Source of the DNA: Solibacillus sp. FSL R5-0449
GTDB lineage: Bacteria > Bacillota > Bacilli > Bacillales_A > Planococcaceae
Reading direction: 5' to 3'
NCBI RefSeq assembly: GCF_037975215.1
Contig: NZ_CP150239.1
Coordinates: 3,262,001 to 3,326,000 of the forward strand
DNA length: 64,000 nucleotides
Part shown: positions 24,142-33,485 of the stretch, in pieces
Layout: each line of letters begins with the position of its first letter
Numbering within the stretch: position 1 is the stretch's first letter
Notes under the pieces: generated by a model
Databases searched by the model: none
Seen by the model: the letters and a program-made list of their open reading frames with translations, nothing else
What the model was told of the DNA's origin: nothing
Program-made: the position numbers and the translations under genes

Positions 24142-25374
24142 CTATAGTAGTTCTGTTTGCTTCGTTTCTTTTCCTAAAAAAATAACAGCTAGCACTCCAA
24201 TGACAATCGCTACACAGAAAATCGCGAAAATATAGCTAATATCAAAGCCTTTTGTCAGCAGTGTCCCAACTAATAACGGTCCGAAAATACCTCCTACACG
24301 ACCTATTGCTGCCGCCATACCAGCTCCTGTCCCGCGTACAATTGCCGGATATTGCTCAGGTGTATACGCATATAAGGCACCCCATGCTCCTAAGTTGAAG
24401 AAGGAAAGCAACATACCGGAAATTAATAATGTTTCAATCGTTTCTGCACCACCGAATACAAATGCACTTGCTGCCGTTCCTAATAAATATGTAACCAATA
24501 CAAATTTGCGCCCAAACCTTTCGATGAACCAAGCAGCTGTAAAATAACCTGGTAATTGGGCCAAAGTCATGATTAATACATATTTAAAACTAGATATTAG
24601 ATCAAACCCCTTGCCAACCATTACACTTGGTAACCATAAAAACATGCCATAGTAAGAAAATACAACTGCAAACCATAAAATCCAAAGCATTAGTGTAGAA
24701 CGTGCATACTTTTTCTCCCATAATGTGGCGATATTTTGAAAAACTGAACGTTTTTTCGATTCTTCTTTTACCCTGAACTGTGGAGAGTCCGGTAATTTTA
24801 TTCTTATATAAATTGCATAAAATGCAGGGATTGCCGTAATTAATAATGCAACTCGCCATCCTTCAATTGGCCAAAATTCAGCCGGTATAACGAAATAGGC
24901 AATAAGTGCGGCGATTAGCCAGCCTCCAGCCCAAAAACTTTCTAGTAAAACGACAACTCTTCCGCGTTCTTCAGCTTTTACACTTTCAGATACAAGTGTT
25001 GATGCGACAGGTAATTCCCCGCCAAGCCCCATGCCAACAAAGAACCGTAAAATTAAAAATAGTGTCAAAGTTGTTGTAAATGCGGATAAACCACTCGCAA
25101 CGGAGAATATTATGAGTGTCCACATAAAAATTTGTTTACGTCCAACTTTATCTGCGAGTGCACCAAAAAACAACGCACCAACAGCCATTCCGATCGAGTT
25201 TACACTTGCAATCCAACCCATTTGACTGCTATTTAATCCCCAGTCAACGGCAAGTGCTGCAATGATAAAAGAAAGTATTCCGACATCCATTGCATCGAAC
25301 ATCCATCCAACCCCTGCTATACGTAGAAGTTTATTACGTGATAGGGGCTTTTGTTCCTTTGTTTCCACCGACAT
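24142..25374 (-). CDS. niaP: niacin permease NiaP (MFS transporter)
   Basis: 410 aa, twelve hydrophobic segments. The sequence follows B. subtilis NiaP (YceI) closely through conserved stretches: GWMFDAMDVGILSFIIAAL, GMGLGGELPVASTLVSE, SYYGMFLWLPSVM, LSFFNLGAWGALYAYTPEQY and the C-terminal GKETKQTEL. NiaP imports nicotinate/nicotinamide for NAD salvage. ATG 25374 has GGAAGGTGGAAAAGTA ahead; the frame to 25392 runs through it. In Bacillus the gene is controlled by NiaR; I did not find an obvious operator. Monocistronic. Confidence 0.9.
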   Translation of the reverse strand: MSVETKEQKPLSRNKLLRIAGVGWMFDAMDVGILSFIIAALAVDWGLNSSQMGWIASVNSIGMAVGALFFGALADKVGRKQIFMWTLIIFSVASGLSAFTTTLTLFLILRFFVGMGLGGELPVASTLVSESVKAEERGRVVVLLESFWAGGWLIAALIAYFVIPAEFWPIEGWRVALLITAIPAFYAIYIRIKLPDSPQFRVKEESKKRSVFQNIATLWEKKYARSTLMLWILWFAVVFSYYGMFLWLPSVMVGKGFDLISSFKYVLIMTLAQLPGYFTAAWFIERFGRKFVLVTYLLGTAASAFVFGGAETIETLLISGMLLSFFNLGAWGALYAYTPEQYPAIVRGTGAGMAAAIGRVGGIFGPLLVGTLLTKGFDISYIFAIFCVAIVIGVLAVIFLGKETKQTELL

Positions 25375-25469
25375 TACTTTTCCACCTTCCATGTGTCTTT
25401 ACACTTGACTTAACAACGTTACTATCATACATTTATTTCTTAAAAGTGACAACATTTTTTTAACTTAAC

Positions 25470-25527
25470 GAATTGTTCCGACAATTTAACAATTCCTATT
25501 GAAATAAGGAACACATAGGTATAAAAT
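25470..25527 (+). promoter_or_regulatory. thrC promoter with upstream inverted repeat
   Basis: TTGAAA (25499-25504), 17 nt, TAAAAT (25522-25527) form a sigma-A type promoter. Directly upstream, GAATTGTT and AACAATTC make a perfect 8-bp dyad with a 10-nt spacer (25470-25495) that also contains a third half-site ACAATTT. The position suits a threonine-responsive or other regulator; none is identified. Confidence 0.6.
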
Positions 25528-25583
25528 GTCTTGTATACAAAAACAAATGTTCACCTAGCGAGAACAGAAGGAGTTTATTATCT

Positions 25584-26642
25584 ATGTGGAAAGGTCTTAT
25601 CGAAGAATATAAACAGTACCTACCTGTTACTGAAAATACACCTGCATTATCACTAAACGAAGGAAATACACCATTGATTCCATTAGTAAATTTATCTAAA
25701 GAACTTGGAATTGAGTTATACGGAAAAATTGAAGGCGCTAACCCAACCGGTTCATTTAAAGACCGCGGGATGGTATTTGCTGTTGCTAAAGCTATCGAAG
25801 AAGGCTCTAAAGTTGTCATTTGCGCATCGACAGGCAATACATCTGCGGCAGCGGCTGCATATGCTGCTCGTGCAGGCATCCAGTCAATCGTTGTCATTCC
25901 CAAAGGCAAAGTAGCACTCGGTAAATTGGCACAAGCTTGCATGTATGGTGCAAAAATTATTGAAATTGACGGCAACTTTGATGATGCATTAAATATTGTG
26001 CGCAAAATCAGTGAAAATACTCCGATTGCACTTGTGAACTCTGTAAACCCATATCGTATTGAAGGTCAAAAAACAGCGGCTTTTGAAATTGTTGATCAAC
26101 TAGGTCAAGCTCCTGATTACTTATGTATTCCTGTAGGGAACGCGGGGAATATTACAGCTTACTGGAAAGGCTTCAAAGAATATAATGAAGCAAAACAAAG
26201 TGGTCTTCCTAAAATGTACGGCTTTGAAGCAGAGGGTGCCGCTGCTATCGTGCAAGGAGCACCAATTGCAGACCCGGAAACGGTAGCAACAGCGATTCGT
26301 ATCGGAAACCCTGCAAGCTGGAAGTTCGCTGAAAATGCCCGTGATGAGTCAGGCGGTTTAATTGACTCAGTAACTGATGATGAAATTTTAGATGCTTATA
26401 AACTAATCGCCAACAGAGAAGGGATCTTTGTTGAACCTGGTTCGGCAGCATCATTAGCTGGTGTCATTAAATCTGTAAAAGCAGGTAAAATTGCTGCTGG
26501 CAGTCGTGTTGTTACAGTGTTTACCGGAAACGGCTTAAAGGACCCAGATACAGCGATGAATGTTTCGACAGTAGACCTTGTCTCACTTCAAAATGATGAG
26601 CAGGAAATCCGTAATTACATCGAGGGCGTATTTAGTCTATGA
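25584..26642 (+). CDS. thrC: threonine synthase
   Basis: PLP enzyme converting O-phosphohomoserine to threonine. 352 aa, the Bacillus length. PLP lysine is Lys-59 in [24 protein letters not shown] binds the phosphate of the cofactor, and TGNGLKDPD is the conserved C-terminal block. ATG 25584 has AGAAGGAGTTTATTATCT ahead. It overlaps thrB by 4 bp (ATGA). The usual first gene hom (homoserine dehydrogenase) is not upstream here; niaP diverges instead. Confidence 0.96.
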   Translation: MWKGLIEEYKQYLPVTENTPALSLNEGNTPLIPLVNLSKELGIELYGKIEGANPTGSFKDRGMVFAVAKAIEEGSKVVICASTGNTSAAAAAYAARAGIQSIVVIPKGKVALGKLAQACMYGAKIIEIDGNFDDALNIVRKISENTPIALVNSVNPYRIEGQKTAAFEIVDQLGQAPDYLCIPVGNAGNITAYWKGFKEYNEAKQSGLPKMYGFEAEGAAAIVQGAPIADPETVATAIRIGNPASWKFAENARDESGGLIDSVTDDEILDAYKLIANREGIFVEPGSAASLAGVIKSVKAGKIAAGSRVVTVFTGNGLKDPDTAMNVSTVDLVSLQNDEQEIRNYIEGVFSL

Positions 26643-27538
26643 GTAAGAAGTGGCAAATCAAAGTTCCTGGCAGTACAGCAAATTTAGGTCCTGGATTTGA
26701 TTCCATCGGTCTTGGACTTTCACTTTATTTAACATTGGATGTCACATTACAAGACGAGTGGGAATTTGTGCATATTGGTGACAATGTGCCCTCTGATACG
26801 ACAGTCGAAACACATTTAATTTATACGATAGCGCAGCAAGTGGCACAGCAATATCATGCCGTGCTGCCTCCATGTAAAATTGAAATGACGAGTGAGCTCC
26901 CGCTTGCACGTGGAATCGGCAGCAGTGCGGCTGCAATTGTCGGTGCTATAGAATTAGCCGATATTTTAGGAAATCTGAAATTATCGCAACAGGATAAACT
27001 GAATATTTCTTCTCAGATTGAAGGTCATCCTGATAATGCGACCGCTTCGGTTTTAGGCGGATTGACGATTTCTTCAATGGATGAAGCAGGAATTGTCGAT
27101 ACACTTCATATTCGGGAAATGGATGCAGCATTCGTTGTCTTCATTCCGAACGTTGAACTTAAAACTGCGGCATCACGTGGTGTTTTACCGGAACAGCTGC
27201 AGCGAAGTTATGCAGTGCGGGCAAGTGCCAATGCAAATATGCTCGCCGCTTCCCTTATTGCGAAGGATTATGTACGAATCGGGCGTTATATGGAAGCAGA
27301 TCTTTTCCATGAGCCTTTCCGAGCAAATCTTATTCCTTCTTATAATGAGATTCGCGAAGCAGCAAAAAAAGCTGGCGCATATGGAACAGCTTTAAGCGGT
27401 GCTGGGCCAACTTTAATCTCGATGATTCCGTCCGCTATTTCCGAACAATTTGTCGCTTCAATGCAACAGCAATTCCCGGATCACCAAGTGGTAGCAACAA
27501 CTGCATCACCATCGGGCTCAACTGTCACAGTTAATTAA
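26639..27538 (+). CDS. thrB: homoserine kinase (GHMP family)
   Basis: Phosphorylates homoserine to feed threonine synthase. 299 aa. GHMP motifs: N-terminal [23 protein letters not shown] loop [20 protein letters not shown], and C-terminal [14 protein letters not shown]. Translationally coupled to thrC through the ATGA overlap. The unit ends at a strong terminator. Confidence 0.96.
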   Translation: MSKKWQIKVPGSTANLGPGFDSIGLGLSLYLTLDVTLQDEWEFVHIGDNVPSDTTVETHLIYTIAQQVAQQYHAVLPPCKIEMTSELPLARGIGSSAAAIVGAIELADILGNLKLSQQDKLNISSQIEGHPDNATASVLGGLTISSMDEAGIVDTLHIREMDAAFVVFIPNVELKTAASRGVLPEQLQRSYAVRASANANMLAASLIAKDYVRIGRYMEADLFHEPFRANLIPSYNEIREAAKKAGAYGTALSGAGPTLISMIPSAISEQFVASMQQQFPDHQVVATTASPSGSTVTVN

Positions 27539-27576
27539 TTTACAAAGTTATAGATAACAAGCTCATAATGATAGTT

Positions 27577-27620
27577 AATGTACGTTATTCAATTTCGAAT
27601 AGCGTACATTTTTTGTTTTT
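27577..27620 (+). terminator. terminator after thrCB
   Basis: AATGTACGTTATTC / GAATAGCGTACATT stem with one mismatch, then TTTTTTG and more T. Confidence 0.92.
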
Positions 27621-27704
27621 TTATATGTAATTTTGTCTTTTATGCATAATTCCCGTTAAATATGGGTATATTAATAAATCTACTGTTAGAAAGGGGTAAT
27701 GTTT

Positions 27705-28352
27705 ATGAAAATTGCAGTTATTGGGGCTGCGGGTAAGGCAGGGACTCATATATTACGAGAAGCAATCATGCGAAAGTTCGATGTGACAGCGATTGTAAAA
27801 AATAAAGCAACAGTCCAAGAAAATAATATTAATATCATTGAAAGCGACCTATTTAAATTAACAAAGGAACAAATCGCTCCTTTCGATATTTTAATTAATG
27901 CTTTTGCTCCACTACCAGGAGAGGAACATCTGCATGTAGATGCCGGTGAACATTTAATTTCCTTATTGGAAGGTACAGAAAAAAAATTATTTGTTATCGG
28001 TAGTTCAGGCTGCCTTTTTGTTGACCGTGAAAAAACAGTTCGTCTTATGGATCTCGAGGATTATCCAGAAGACCTTGCTGTCGCAGCAAAGGCTCAATTG
28101 CAGAACCTGCGTGATTTAGAAAATTCTTCAATTCAATGGTCCTTTGCTATCCCGTCTGCTATGTTCGATTCAGATGGACCACGTACCGGCCATTATATTA
28201 AAGGCGAAGAGAAAATTTTAGTAAACTCGCAATTTAACAGTTATATCAGTTATGCTGATTTTGCTGTCGCATTGCTTGATGAAATCGAAAAAAGTGAATA
28301 TCCAAATACAACATTTACTGTTGCATCCGAAAATGTAACAGCCGCATCTTAA
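27705..28352 (+). CDS. NAD(P)-binding oxidoreductase, atypical SDR (YwnB-like)
   Basis: 215 aa Rossmann-fold protein beginning MKIAVIGAAGKAGTHILREA with the GxxGxxG nucleotide loop. Further features are ESDLFKL and VIGSSGCLFVD, and no catalytic YxxxK is evident, as in the NmrA/flavin-reductase-like group. ATG 27705 is preferred (AAGGGG 8 nt ahead) over ATG 27699 (only 2 nt). Monocistronic. Substrate unknown. Confidence 0.85.
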   Translation: MKIAVIGAAGKAGTHILREAIMRKFDVTAIVKNKATVQENNINIIESDLFKLTKEQIAPFDILINAFAPLPGEEHLHVDAGEHLISLLEGTEKKLFVIGSSGCLFVDREKTVRLMDLEDYPEDLAVAAKAQLQNLRDLENSSIQWSFAIPSAMFDSDGPRTGHYIKGEEKILVNSQFNSYISYADFAVALLDEIEKSEYPNTTFTVASENVTAAS

Positions 28353-28362
28353 TAAAAAAGGG

Positions 28363-28450
28363 TTAAAGCTTCTATTCCGCCAATAGGCACCGAAGCTTTA
28401 ATACCTAAAAGGCCAGCATGCCCCTTGTAGGAGAGATGCTGGCTTTTTTG
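28363..28450 (+). terminator. two tandem hairpins, second a terminator
   Basis: First stem TTAAAGCTTC / GAAGCTTTAA (with an inner CTATT/AATAG pair). Second stem AAGGCCAGCAT / ATGCTGGCTT followed by TTTTTTG. They lie between convergent genes, and the second may act in both directions. Confidence 0.85.
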
Positions 28451-28458
28451 TGAGGAAA

Positions 28459-29280
28459 TCAAGTTAACATTACTAAACTGATGGCCATTACTGCCATACC
28501 TGCTATTAATCCGTAAATAGAAGAGTGTGCTTCATCATATTTTTTAGCAGCGGGCAACAGTTCATCAATCGAAATAAATACCATAATCCCTGCAACACCA
28601 GCAAAAACTATACCGAACAATGTATCTGTCATAAATTGCATTAGTACTAAGTAGGCAATCAATGCACCTAACGGCTCTGACAAACCAGAGGCGAAAGACC
28701 ATTTAAATGCCTTCATACGCTTCCCTGTTGCATAGAAAATAGGAATGGCTACCGCAATACCTTCCGGGATGTTATGAATAGCTACCGCAATTGCTATCGC
28801 TATTCCGACATTCGGATCTTGAAGTACCGCCATGAATGTTGCAATACCTTCCGGAAAGTTATGGATTGCGATTGCCAGCGCTGTAAATAATCCCATTTTC
28901 ATGAGGCGGTCCGCTTCTACATCTTCATTTCCGGTCAGTTGAGCCTTTTGAACATCTTCTACAGACTTTACTTCATGCGGATTTTTCCCTTTCGGAATAA
29001 AGCGGTCAATTAAGGCAATTACAAGCATCCCTCCGAAAAAGCCGATGATTGTGTACCAATACCCTACTGTTTCACCATGTACGTTTACTAAAGCATCTTT
29101 CGCTTTCACAAAAATTTCTACAAGCGATACATAAATCATAACGCCCGCCGAAAATCCTAATGCAATCGAAAGAAACTTCTTATTTGTGCGTGTTGTAAAA
29201 AATGCGATTAGGCTGCCAATACCGGTAGCAAGCCCTGCAAATAATGTTAAGCCAAGCGCTAATAATACATTCTCATCCAT
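28459..29280 (-). CDS. zupT: ZIP family metal transporter (ZupT type)
   Basis: 273 aa, eight hydrophobic segments. ZIP metal motifs in helices IV and [15 protein letters not shown] and [15 protein letters not shown] hydrophilic loop after helix III (about residues 95-125) is present but not histidine-rich. Imports divalent metals, mainly zinc, possibly Mn or Fe. ATG 29280 has AAAGAAGGAGAATAGT ahead. No Zur box recognised upstream. Monocistronic. Confidence 0.92.
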   Translation of the reverse strand: MDENVLLALGLTLFAGLATGIGSLIAFFTTRTNKKFLSIALGFSAGVMIYVSLVEIFVKAKDALVNVHGETVGYWYTIIGFFGGMLVIALIDRFIPKGKNPHEVKSVEDVQKAQLTGNEDVEADRLMKMGLFTALAIAIHNFPEGIATFMAVLQDPNVGIAIAIAVAIHNIPEGIAVAIPIFYATGKRMKAFKWSFASGLSEPLGALIAYLVLMQFMTDTLFGIVFAGVAGIMVFISIDELLPAAKKYDEAHSSIYGLIAGMAVMAISLVMLT

Positions 29281-29390
29281 ACTATTCTCCTTCTTTATAA
29301 TTCTTTTCTCACATTATACGCACAATGTTTCCTTTGCGCAACTTTTTTCAATAAGGAAACATCTTATGCAGGAAACCAAATCAATATTAC

Positions 29391-29422
29391 TAAAAAAGGG
29401 ATTCCTAATTATCAGGAATCCC
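29391..29422 (-). terminator. terminator after PAP2 gene
   Basis: GGGATTCCT / AGGAATCCC perfect 9-bp stem with T-run on the minus strand. Confidence 0.9.
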
Positions 29423-29429
29423 GGTACTT

Positions 29430-30023
29430 CTATTTATGTTTTTTTGACTCATACCATAATACGCATACCATAAACCAAGTATACCCGATGCTCCATCCTG
29501 CTAAAACATCTGTTGCATAATGGCGCCCTTCCGCTATACGTGATAATCCTACTAAAAAAATTAAAATCAGCATTATAGTGTATGTAATAAAATCCCATCT
29601 CTTGTTTTTCAGCCATTTCGAAATCAAGTATGCCAGCGTCAATAGAAACATGACACTAATTTGCGCATGGCCGGAAGGAAAGCTAAACGACGAAAGCTGA
29701 TCTTCAATTTCCGGACGTGGTCTTGCAAAAATACGCTTTAAAAGCTGGTTTAGACCATTTCCAACACCAACTGTAAGTAGGACAAAAAGCACACCGCGAA
29801 AATCTTTTTTAAAGATCGCTAAATACAGCAGTATAATGACGGTTGCCACTATAATAAATTTTGTTTCTCCTAAATTATGAAATAAAATAACGAAACTATT
29901 CCCAAATAATAATGAACGGATTTTTAAATCGAATGCCTCAAAGCTTGCTGTATCAAAATTCAGTGCAATAATCATAAATATTATGAATGTAACAACTGCC
30001 AAAATAGAAAATCCCTTTTTCAA
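29430..30023 (-). CDS. PAP2 family phosphatase
   Basis: 197 aa membrane phosphatase with six hydrophobic segments. The three-part active site is complete: KRIFARPRPE, FPSGHA, and SRIAEGRHYATDVLAGW. Relatives dephosphorylate undecaprenyl pyrophosphate, phosphatidylglycerol phosphate or phosphatidate; I cannot tell which. The start is TTG 30023 with AAGTAGGTGTTTAT ahead. Monocistronic. Confidence 0.9.
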   Translation of the reverse strand: MKKGFSILAVVTFIIFMIIALNFDTASFEAFDLKIRSLLFGNSFVILFHNLGETKFIIVATVIILLYLAIFKKDFRGVLFVLLTVGVGNGLNQLLKRIFARPRPEIEDQLSSFSFPSGHAQISVMFLLTLAYLISKWLKNKRWDFITYTIMLILIFLVGLSRIAEGRHYATDVLAGWSIGYTWFMVCVLWYESKKHK

Positions 30024-30090
30024 ATAAACACCTACTTTCTTCAGTCAAACTGTTACTTTACTTACCCTATTATTATATGTAATAGACAAA

Positions 30091-30131
30091 AAAATAAAAA
30101 TCCACTTTGCAAAAAAACTGCAAAGTAGATT
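30091..30131 (-). terminator. terminator after heme monooxygenase gene
   Basis: Minus-strand ATCTACTTTGCA / TGCAAAGTGGAT type stem (one G-U), followed by TTTTATTTTTTT. Confidence 0.82.
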
Positions 30132-30147
30132 ACTCTTTAAGCATCCA

Positions 30148-30480
30148 TTATTCCACAACTGTATAATTTCCGTGCTCCATCGAAATCACGAATTCCGGTT
30201 TTGGTGGTTTACCGCCATGCTCTTTGATTTTCGCTTTATGGCCTGCAATATGCTCCGGGCTCTTTTCCCAGGCTTTCCATGCATCTTCTGATTCCCAACG
30301 AATAATCATTACAACTTCCTCTTCACCACGTCGAACATTTTTTACTAGCAGTTCACGTCCAATAAAGCCTTCACGTTGTTCAAGCATTGATGGTCCTTGA
30401 CCTGGTTTTTTGCTGAAGCGCTCAATAATTTTATCAGAGTTGCCTTCTGTTACGATCCATTTACGGATTTGTACAAACAT
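30148..30480 (-). CDS. hmoA: heme-degrading monooxygenase, HmoA/IsdG family
   Basis: 110 aa ABM-fold protein. MFVQIRKWIVTEGNSDKIIE, RWESEDAWKAWEKSPEH and the histidine in HIAGHKAKI fit the HmoA branch of IsdG-type enzymes, which open heme and release iron. The Asn typical of staphylococcal IsdG is not in the equivalent place, as in HmoA relatives. ATG 30480 has GAGAGGGGAACTAAA ahead. It follows the siderophore-binding gene with a weak hairpin between, so it is likely co-transcribed in part and iron-regulated. Confidence 0.85.
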   Translation of the reverse strand: MFVQIRKWIVTEGNSDKIIERFSKKPGQGPSMLEQREGFIGRELLVKNVRRGEEEVVMIIRWESEDAWKAWEKSPEHIAGHKAKIKEHGGKPPKPEFVISMEHGNYTVVE

Positions 30481-30500
30481 TTTAGTTCCCCTCTCTTTTA

Positions 30501-30534
30501 AAAATGGCATGCCTCCAGTTAAGAGACATGCCAT
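30501..30534 (-). terminator. attenuator-like hairpin between siderophore-binding and hmoA genes
   Basis: ATGGCATGTC / GGCATGCCAT stem followed by TTTTTAAAA on the minus strand. It lies in the short gap just upstream of the hmoA ribosome site. Probably partial termination or 3' protection of the upstream message. Confidence 0.6.
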
Positions 30535-30543
30535 ATTTCCATC

Positions 30544-31581
30544 TTATTTTAATTCATTTAAGATTTCATCTAATTTCTCTGCTTCAGTTGTTACACCGTT
30601 AGAAGAGAAGTACCAGTTTACGCCATCAAGGTAAACGATTTTACCTTCTTTGTATGCACGAGTTTGTTTGATGATATCATTTTCGATATCAGCTTTGATT
30701 GTGTCTACATCAGATGCTGTACGGTCGATGATTAGTAATACTTCCGGATCTACAGAAAGAATTGATTCATAAGAGAAGTCAGAACCGTGTGATGAAGCTT
30801 TGATGTCAGTAGTTGATGGTTTGAAACCAAAGTCATTGTACACGTATGCGAAACGAGAATCTTCACCGTTGTCGAAACCAGAGATTTTTTTATCGTTGTA
30901 CATTGCTACTAATGCATTCTCATAACCAGCTGCTTTTTCTTTTACAGCGTCAACTTTTTCTTGTAAAGCAGTTTTTAATTCTTCAGCTTTTTCTTCTTTG
31001 CCGAAGATTTCAGCAGCTAAATCAACTGTTTCAAATACGCCATCAACATAGTTAGAGTTATCAGAACCGATGAAGACTACGTTTGGTGTAATTTCTTTTA
31101 ATTCTTCATAGAATGAACCTTGACGACCTGAGATGAAGATAGCATCCGGATTAGCAGCTGCTACTTTCTCGAAGTCAATTTGTTTTAAAGAACCAACGTC
31201 AACAACTGAATCCGTTAAATATTTTTCTTTTAAATGCTCAGGGAAGTTACCTTTACCGCCGTTTGCAGCGATACCTACAATACCTTCAACACCTAATGCA
31301 TCAAGTGTATCTAAGAAACCGTAGTCAAATACTACGATGTTTTTTGGCATTTCTTCAAATGTAACATCTTCGAAAGTAAGGGACTTACCATCTTCTGTTT
31401 CACTGCCTGCTGATAATGAAGAAACTGTCATCGGGAAAGCTGAAGCTTCTGTAGCTGAAGTTGTCTCTTCTGTTTTAGCTGGTTCGTTTGCTTCATCTTT
31501 TGTCGATGTTTCTTCATCTGAACCACAAGCTGCTAACATTAATGTTAATGCTGCTGCCGTTAAAAATTTCCACTTTTTCAT
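30544..31581 (-). CDS. siderophore ABC transporter substrate-binding lipoprotein (YclQ/FatB-like)
   Basis: 345 aa. Lipoprotein signal MKKWKFLTAAALTLMLAACG with the lipid-attached cysteine at 19, then an acidic Thr/Glu linker and a class III binding-protein fold (PKNIVVFDYGFLDTLDALGV, NPDAIFISGRQGS, FGFKPSTTDIK). Closest in character to the petrobactin-type YclQ/FatB group. It has its own promoter region with a Fur-box-like site about 40 bp upstream and is separated by a terminator from the permease/ATPase genes, which it serves. Confidence 0.9.
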   Translation of the reverse strand: MKKWKFLTAAALTLMLAACGSDEETSTKDEANEPAKTEETTSATEASAFPMTVSSLSAGSETEDGKSLTFEDVTFEEMPKNIVVFDYGFLDTLDALGVEGIVGIAANGGKGNFPEHLKEKYLTDSVVDVGSLKQIDFEKVAAANPDAIFISGRQGSFYEELKEITPNVVFIGSDNSNYVDGVFETVDLAAEIFGKEEKAEELKTALQEKVDAVKEKAAGYENALVAMYNDKKISGFDNGEDSRFAYVYNDFGFKPSTTDIKASSHGSDFSYESILSVDPEVLLIIDRTASDVDTIKADIENDIIKQTRAYKEGKIVYLDGVNWYFSSNGVTTEAEKLDEILNELK

Positions 31582-31617
31582 TATTACTTTTCCTCCTACT
31601 GTTCTCTCAAGCGAGAG

Positions 31618-31632
31618 TGATAATCGTTTTCA
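31618..31632. promoter_or_regulatory. Fur box upstream of siderophore-binding gene
   Basis: TGATAATCGTTTTCA matches the 7-1-7 Fur consensus TGATAATNATTATCA at 12 of 14 defined positions. It lies about 40 bp ahead of the start codon. Confidence 0.8.
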
Positions 31633-31711
31633 ATTAACTAACGTTAGTGTAAATCAACTGCTTATAGTTGTCAACGAATATTCTGAAACTAATATTCATT
31701 CTCAATTAAAT

Positions 31712-31754
31712 TTACAAAATAAATGCATAAGCGAGAAAACTTATGCATTTATTT
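31712..31754 (-). terminator. terminator after siderophore ATPase gene
   Basis: AAATAAATGCATAAG / CTTATGCATTTATTT perfect 15-bp stem. It ends the permease-ATPase operon. Confidence 0.88.
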
Positions 31755-31764
31755 CCATTTATAA

Positions 31765-32532
31765 TTAACTATGTGAATTAAAATATACGCAAATACGACA
31801 GCCGTCTTGTTCCTGCACCGGAATATGCATATCGTAAACTTCTCTTAATGCCTCTGAGTTAATAATCTCATTTGTTGGACCATCTTTTACAAGGCGTCCA
31901 TCTTTCAATGCGACAATGCGATCTGAATACACGGAAGCAAAGTTAATATCATGCAAAACAATTACTACTGTTTTGCCCAACTCATCGACAAGCTTGCGTA
32001 AAATTTTCATAATCTGAACAGAGTGTTTCATATCCAAGTTGTTCAATGGCTCATCCAATAAAATATATTCCGTATCCTGAGCGATGACCATCGAGATAAA
32101 GGCACGCTGTTTTTGACCGCCTGATAGTTCATCCAAAAACTTATGTTCCATCTCACCCAATGTCATATATTCAATAGCACGGTCAATATGCTGTTCATCT
32201 TCCGGAGTCAAACGGCCTTTCGAATATGGATAACGCCCAAATGAGACAAGTTCACGAACTGTTAAACGCACATTTAAATGATTTGACTGGCGTAAAATAG
32301 CGACACGTTTCGCAAAATCATTGGACTTCATTTTTTTTACATCACTTTGATCTAAAAATACTTCACCTGTATCTGCATCAAGCAATCGGCTTACCATTGA
32401 TAATAATGTTGATTTTCCTGCACCATTCGGTCCGATAAATGAAGTGATTGCTTTCGGCTGTATAGTTAATGAGACATCCTCAACGACCGGTTTTTTTCCA
32501 AAGCTTTTAGAAAGCCCTTTAATTTCAATCAT
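31765..32532 (-). CDS. iron-siderophore ABC transporter ATP-binding protein (YclP/FecE-like)
   Basis: 255 aa. Walker A GPNGAGKST, Q-loop region ILRQSNHLNVRLTV, signature LSGGQKQRAF, Walker B YILLDEPLNNLD, and switch VLHDINFAS are all intact. Powers uptake of ferric siderophore through the two permeases encoded just upstream. The start ATG overlaps the previous gene by 4 bp. Last gene of the operon. Confidence 0.94.
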   Translation of the reverse strand: MIEIKGLSKSFGKKPVVEDVSLTIQPKAITSFIGPNGAGKSTLLSMVSRLLDADTGEVFLDQSDVKKMKSNDFAKRVAILRQSNHLNVRLTVRELVSFGRYPYSKGRLTPEDEQHIDRAIEYMTLGEMEHKFLDELSGGQKQRAFISMVIAQDTEYILLDEPLNNLDMKHSVQIMKILRKLVDELGKTVVIVLHDINFASVYSDRIVALKDGRLVKDGPTNEIINSEALREVYDMHIPVQEQDGCRICVYFNSHS

Positions 32533-33485
32533 CCTGCTTTCCTACTTTCCTTCAGTATTAGGTAAATAAAGTAAAGTCCTCCGACAAAGTTAATAATAAC
32601 GCTGATCGTCGTACTTAACTGGAATACATGCAGTACTAGGAACTGCCCACCGACAAGTGCAATAATACTAATTAAACTCGCACCGACTATTAAAACCGAA
32701 TGCTTGTACGTAGCAAAAAACTGATAAGCCAAGTTTGAGACGATTAACCCTAAAAATGTAATCGGACCAACCAGGGCTGTAGATGTTGCAATTAAAATTG
32801 AAGATAAAATTAATACTTTCAATACTATTCTATCATAATTTACACCTAAGTTTATTGCATTCTCCCGACCTAGCGACATTACATCCAGATCACGCAATAA
32901 ACGGTAACCGTAAATAAATGATGCCACTAAAATAATGACAGCAATAAGCAACAGCTCTGTTTTCACATTCATGAAACTAGCAAACAAACGAGACTGTAAG
33001 CTTTCATATTCTACAGGGTCTATAATTACCTGTAAAAAAGTTACAAAACTGCCGAGCAATGTTCCGATTATCATCCCGGCAAGTAAAAGCAGGAATATCG
33101 GATGTTTATCTGCCCGGAATAAGAACCGGTATAAAATCAGGGCGAAAAGTACCATCGCCACAATGGATAAACCAAAGTTTAAATAACGACTCACTACAAA
33201 GATAGATGCAGAGCCTGCAAAGAAGAAAATAACCGTCTGCACTACTTCATACATCGAATCGACACCCATCATGGAAGGTGTCAGTAAACGGTTATGTGTA
33301 ACTGTCTGGAATGTAACGGTCGCATAGGCAATCGCCGTACCAGTAATCACCATTGCCGCTATTCGCTCCAAACGCTTTGGAAAGGCATAGCTAAAGCCGC
33401 CTTGAATATTATAAAAAGCAAATAACGCAATAAACACCAGTGCGATAATTGCTAAAAGTATTAGCTTCGTACTATTTTTTCGCAT
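32529..33485 (-). CDS. iron-siderophore ABC transporter permease (YclO/FecD-like)
   Basis: 318 aa FecCD-family permease with about nine hydrophobic helices. Conserved blocks: GTAIAYATVTFQTVTHNRLLT near the start and GPITFLGLIVSNLAYQF late. It starts inside the end of the preceding permease gene (14-bp overlap) and overlaps the ATPase gene by 4 bp, so the three are translationally coupled. Confidence 0.92.
   Translation of the reverse strand: MRKNSTKLILLAIIALVFIALFAFYNIQGGFSYAFPKRLERIAAMVITGTAIAYATVTFQTVTHNRLLTPSMMGVDSMYEVVQTVIFFFAGSASIFVVSRYLNFGLSIVAMVLFALILYRFLFRADKHPIFLLLLAGMIIGTLLGSFVTFLQVIIDPVEYESLQSRLFASFMNVKTELLLIAVIILVASFIYGYRLLRDLDVMSLGRENAINLGVNYDRIVLKVLILSSILIATSTALVGPITFLGLIVSNLAYQFFATYKHSVLIVGASLISIIALVGGQFLVLHVFQLSTTISVIINFVGGLYFIYLILKESRKAG

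Noticed and set aside
25441-25583. T-box or other riboswitch upstream of thrCB
   Set aside because: The space from promoter to start codon is only about 55 bp and lacks T-box core sequences; a DNA operator fits better.
31337-31768. 143-aa open frame opposite the siderophore-binding gene
   Set aside because: Overlaps a conserved lipoprotein gene, its Fur-controlled promoter and a terminator; not plausible as coding.
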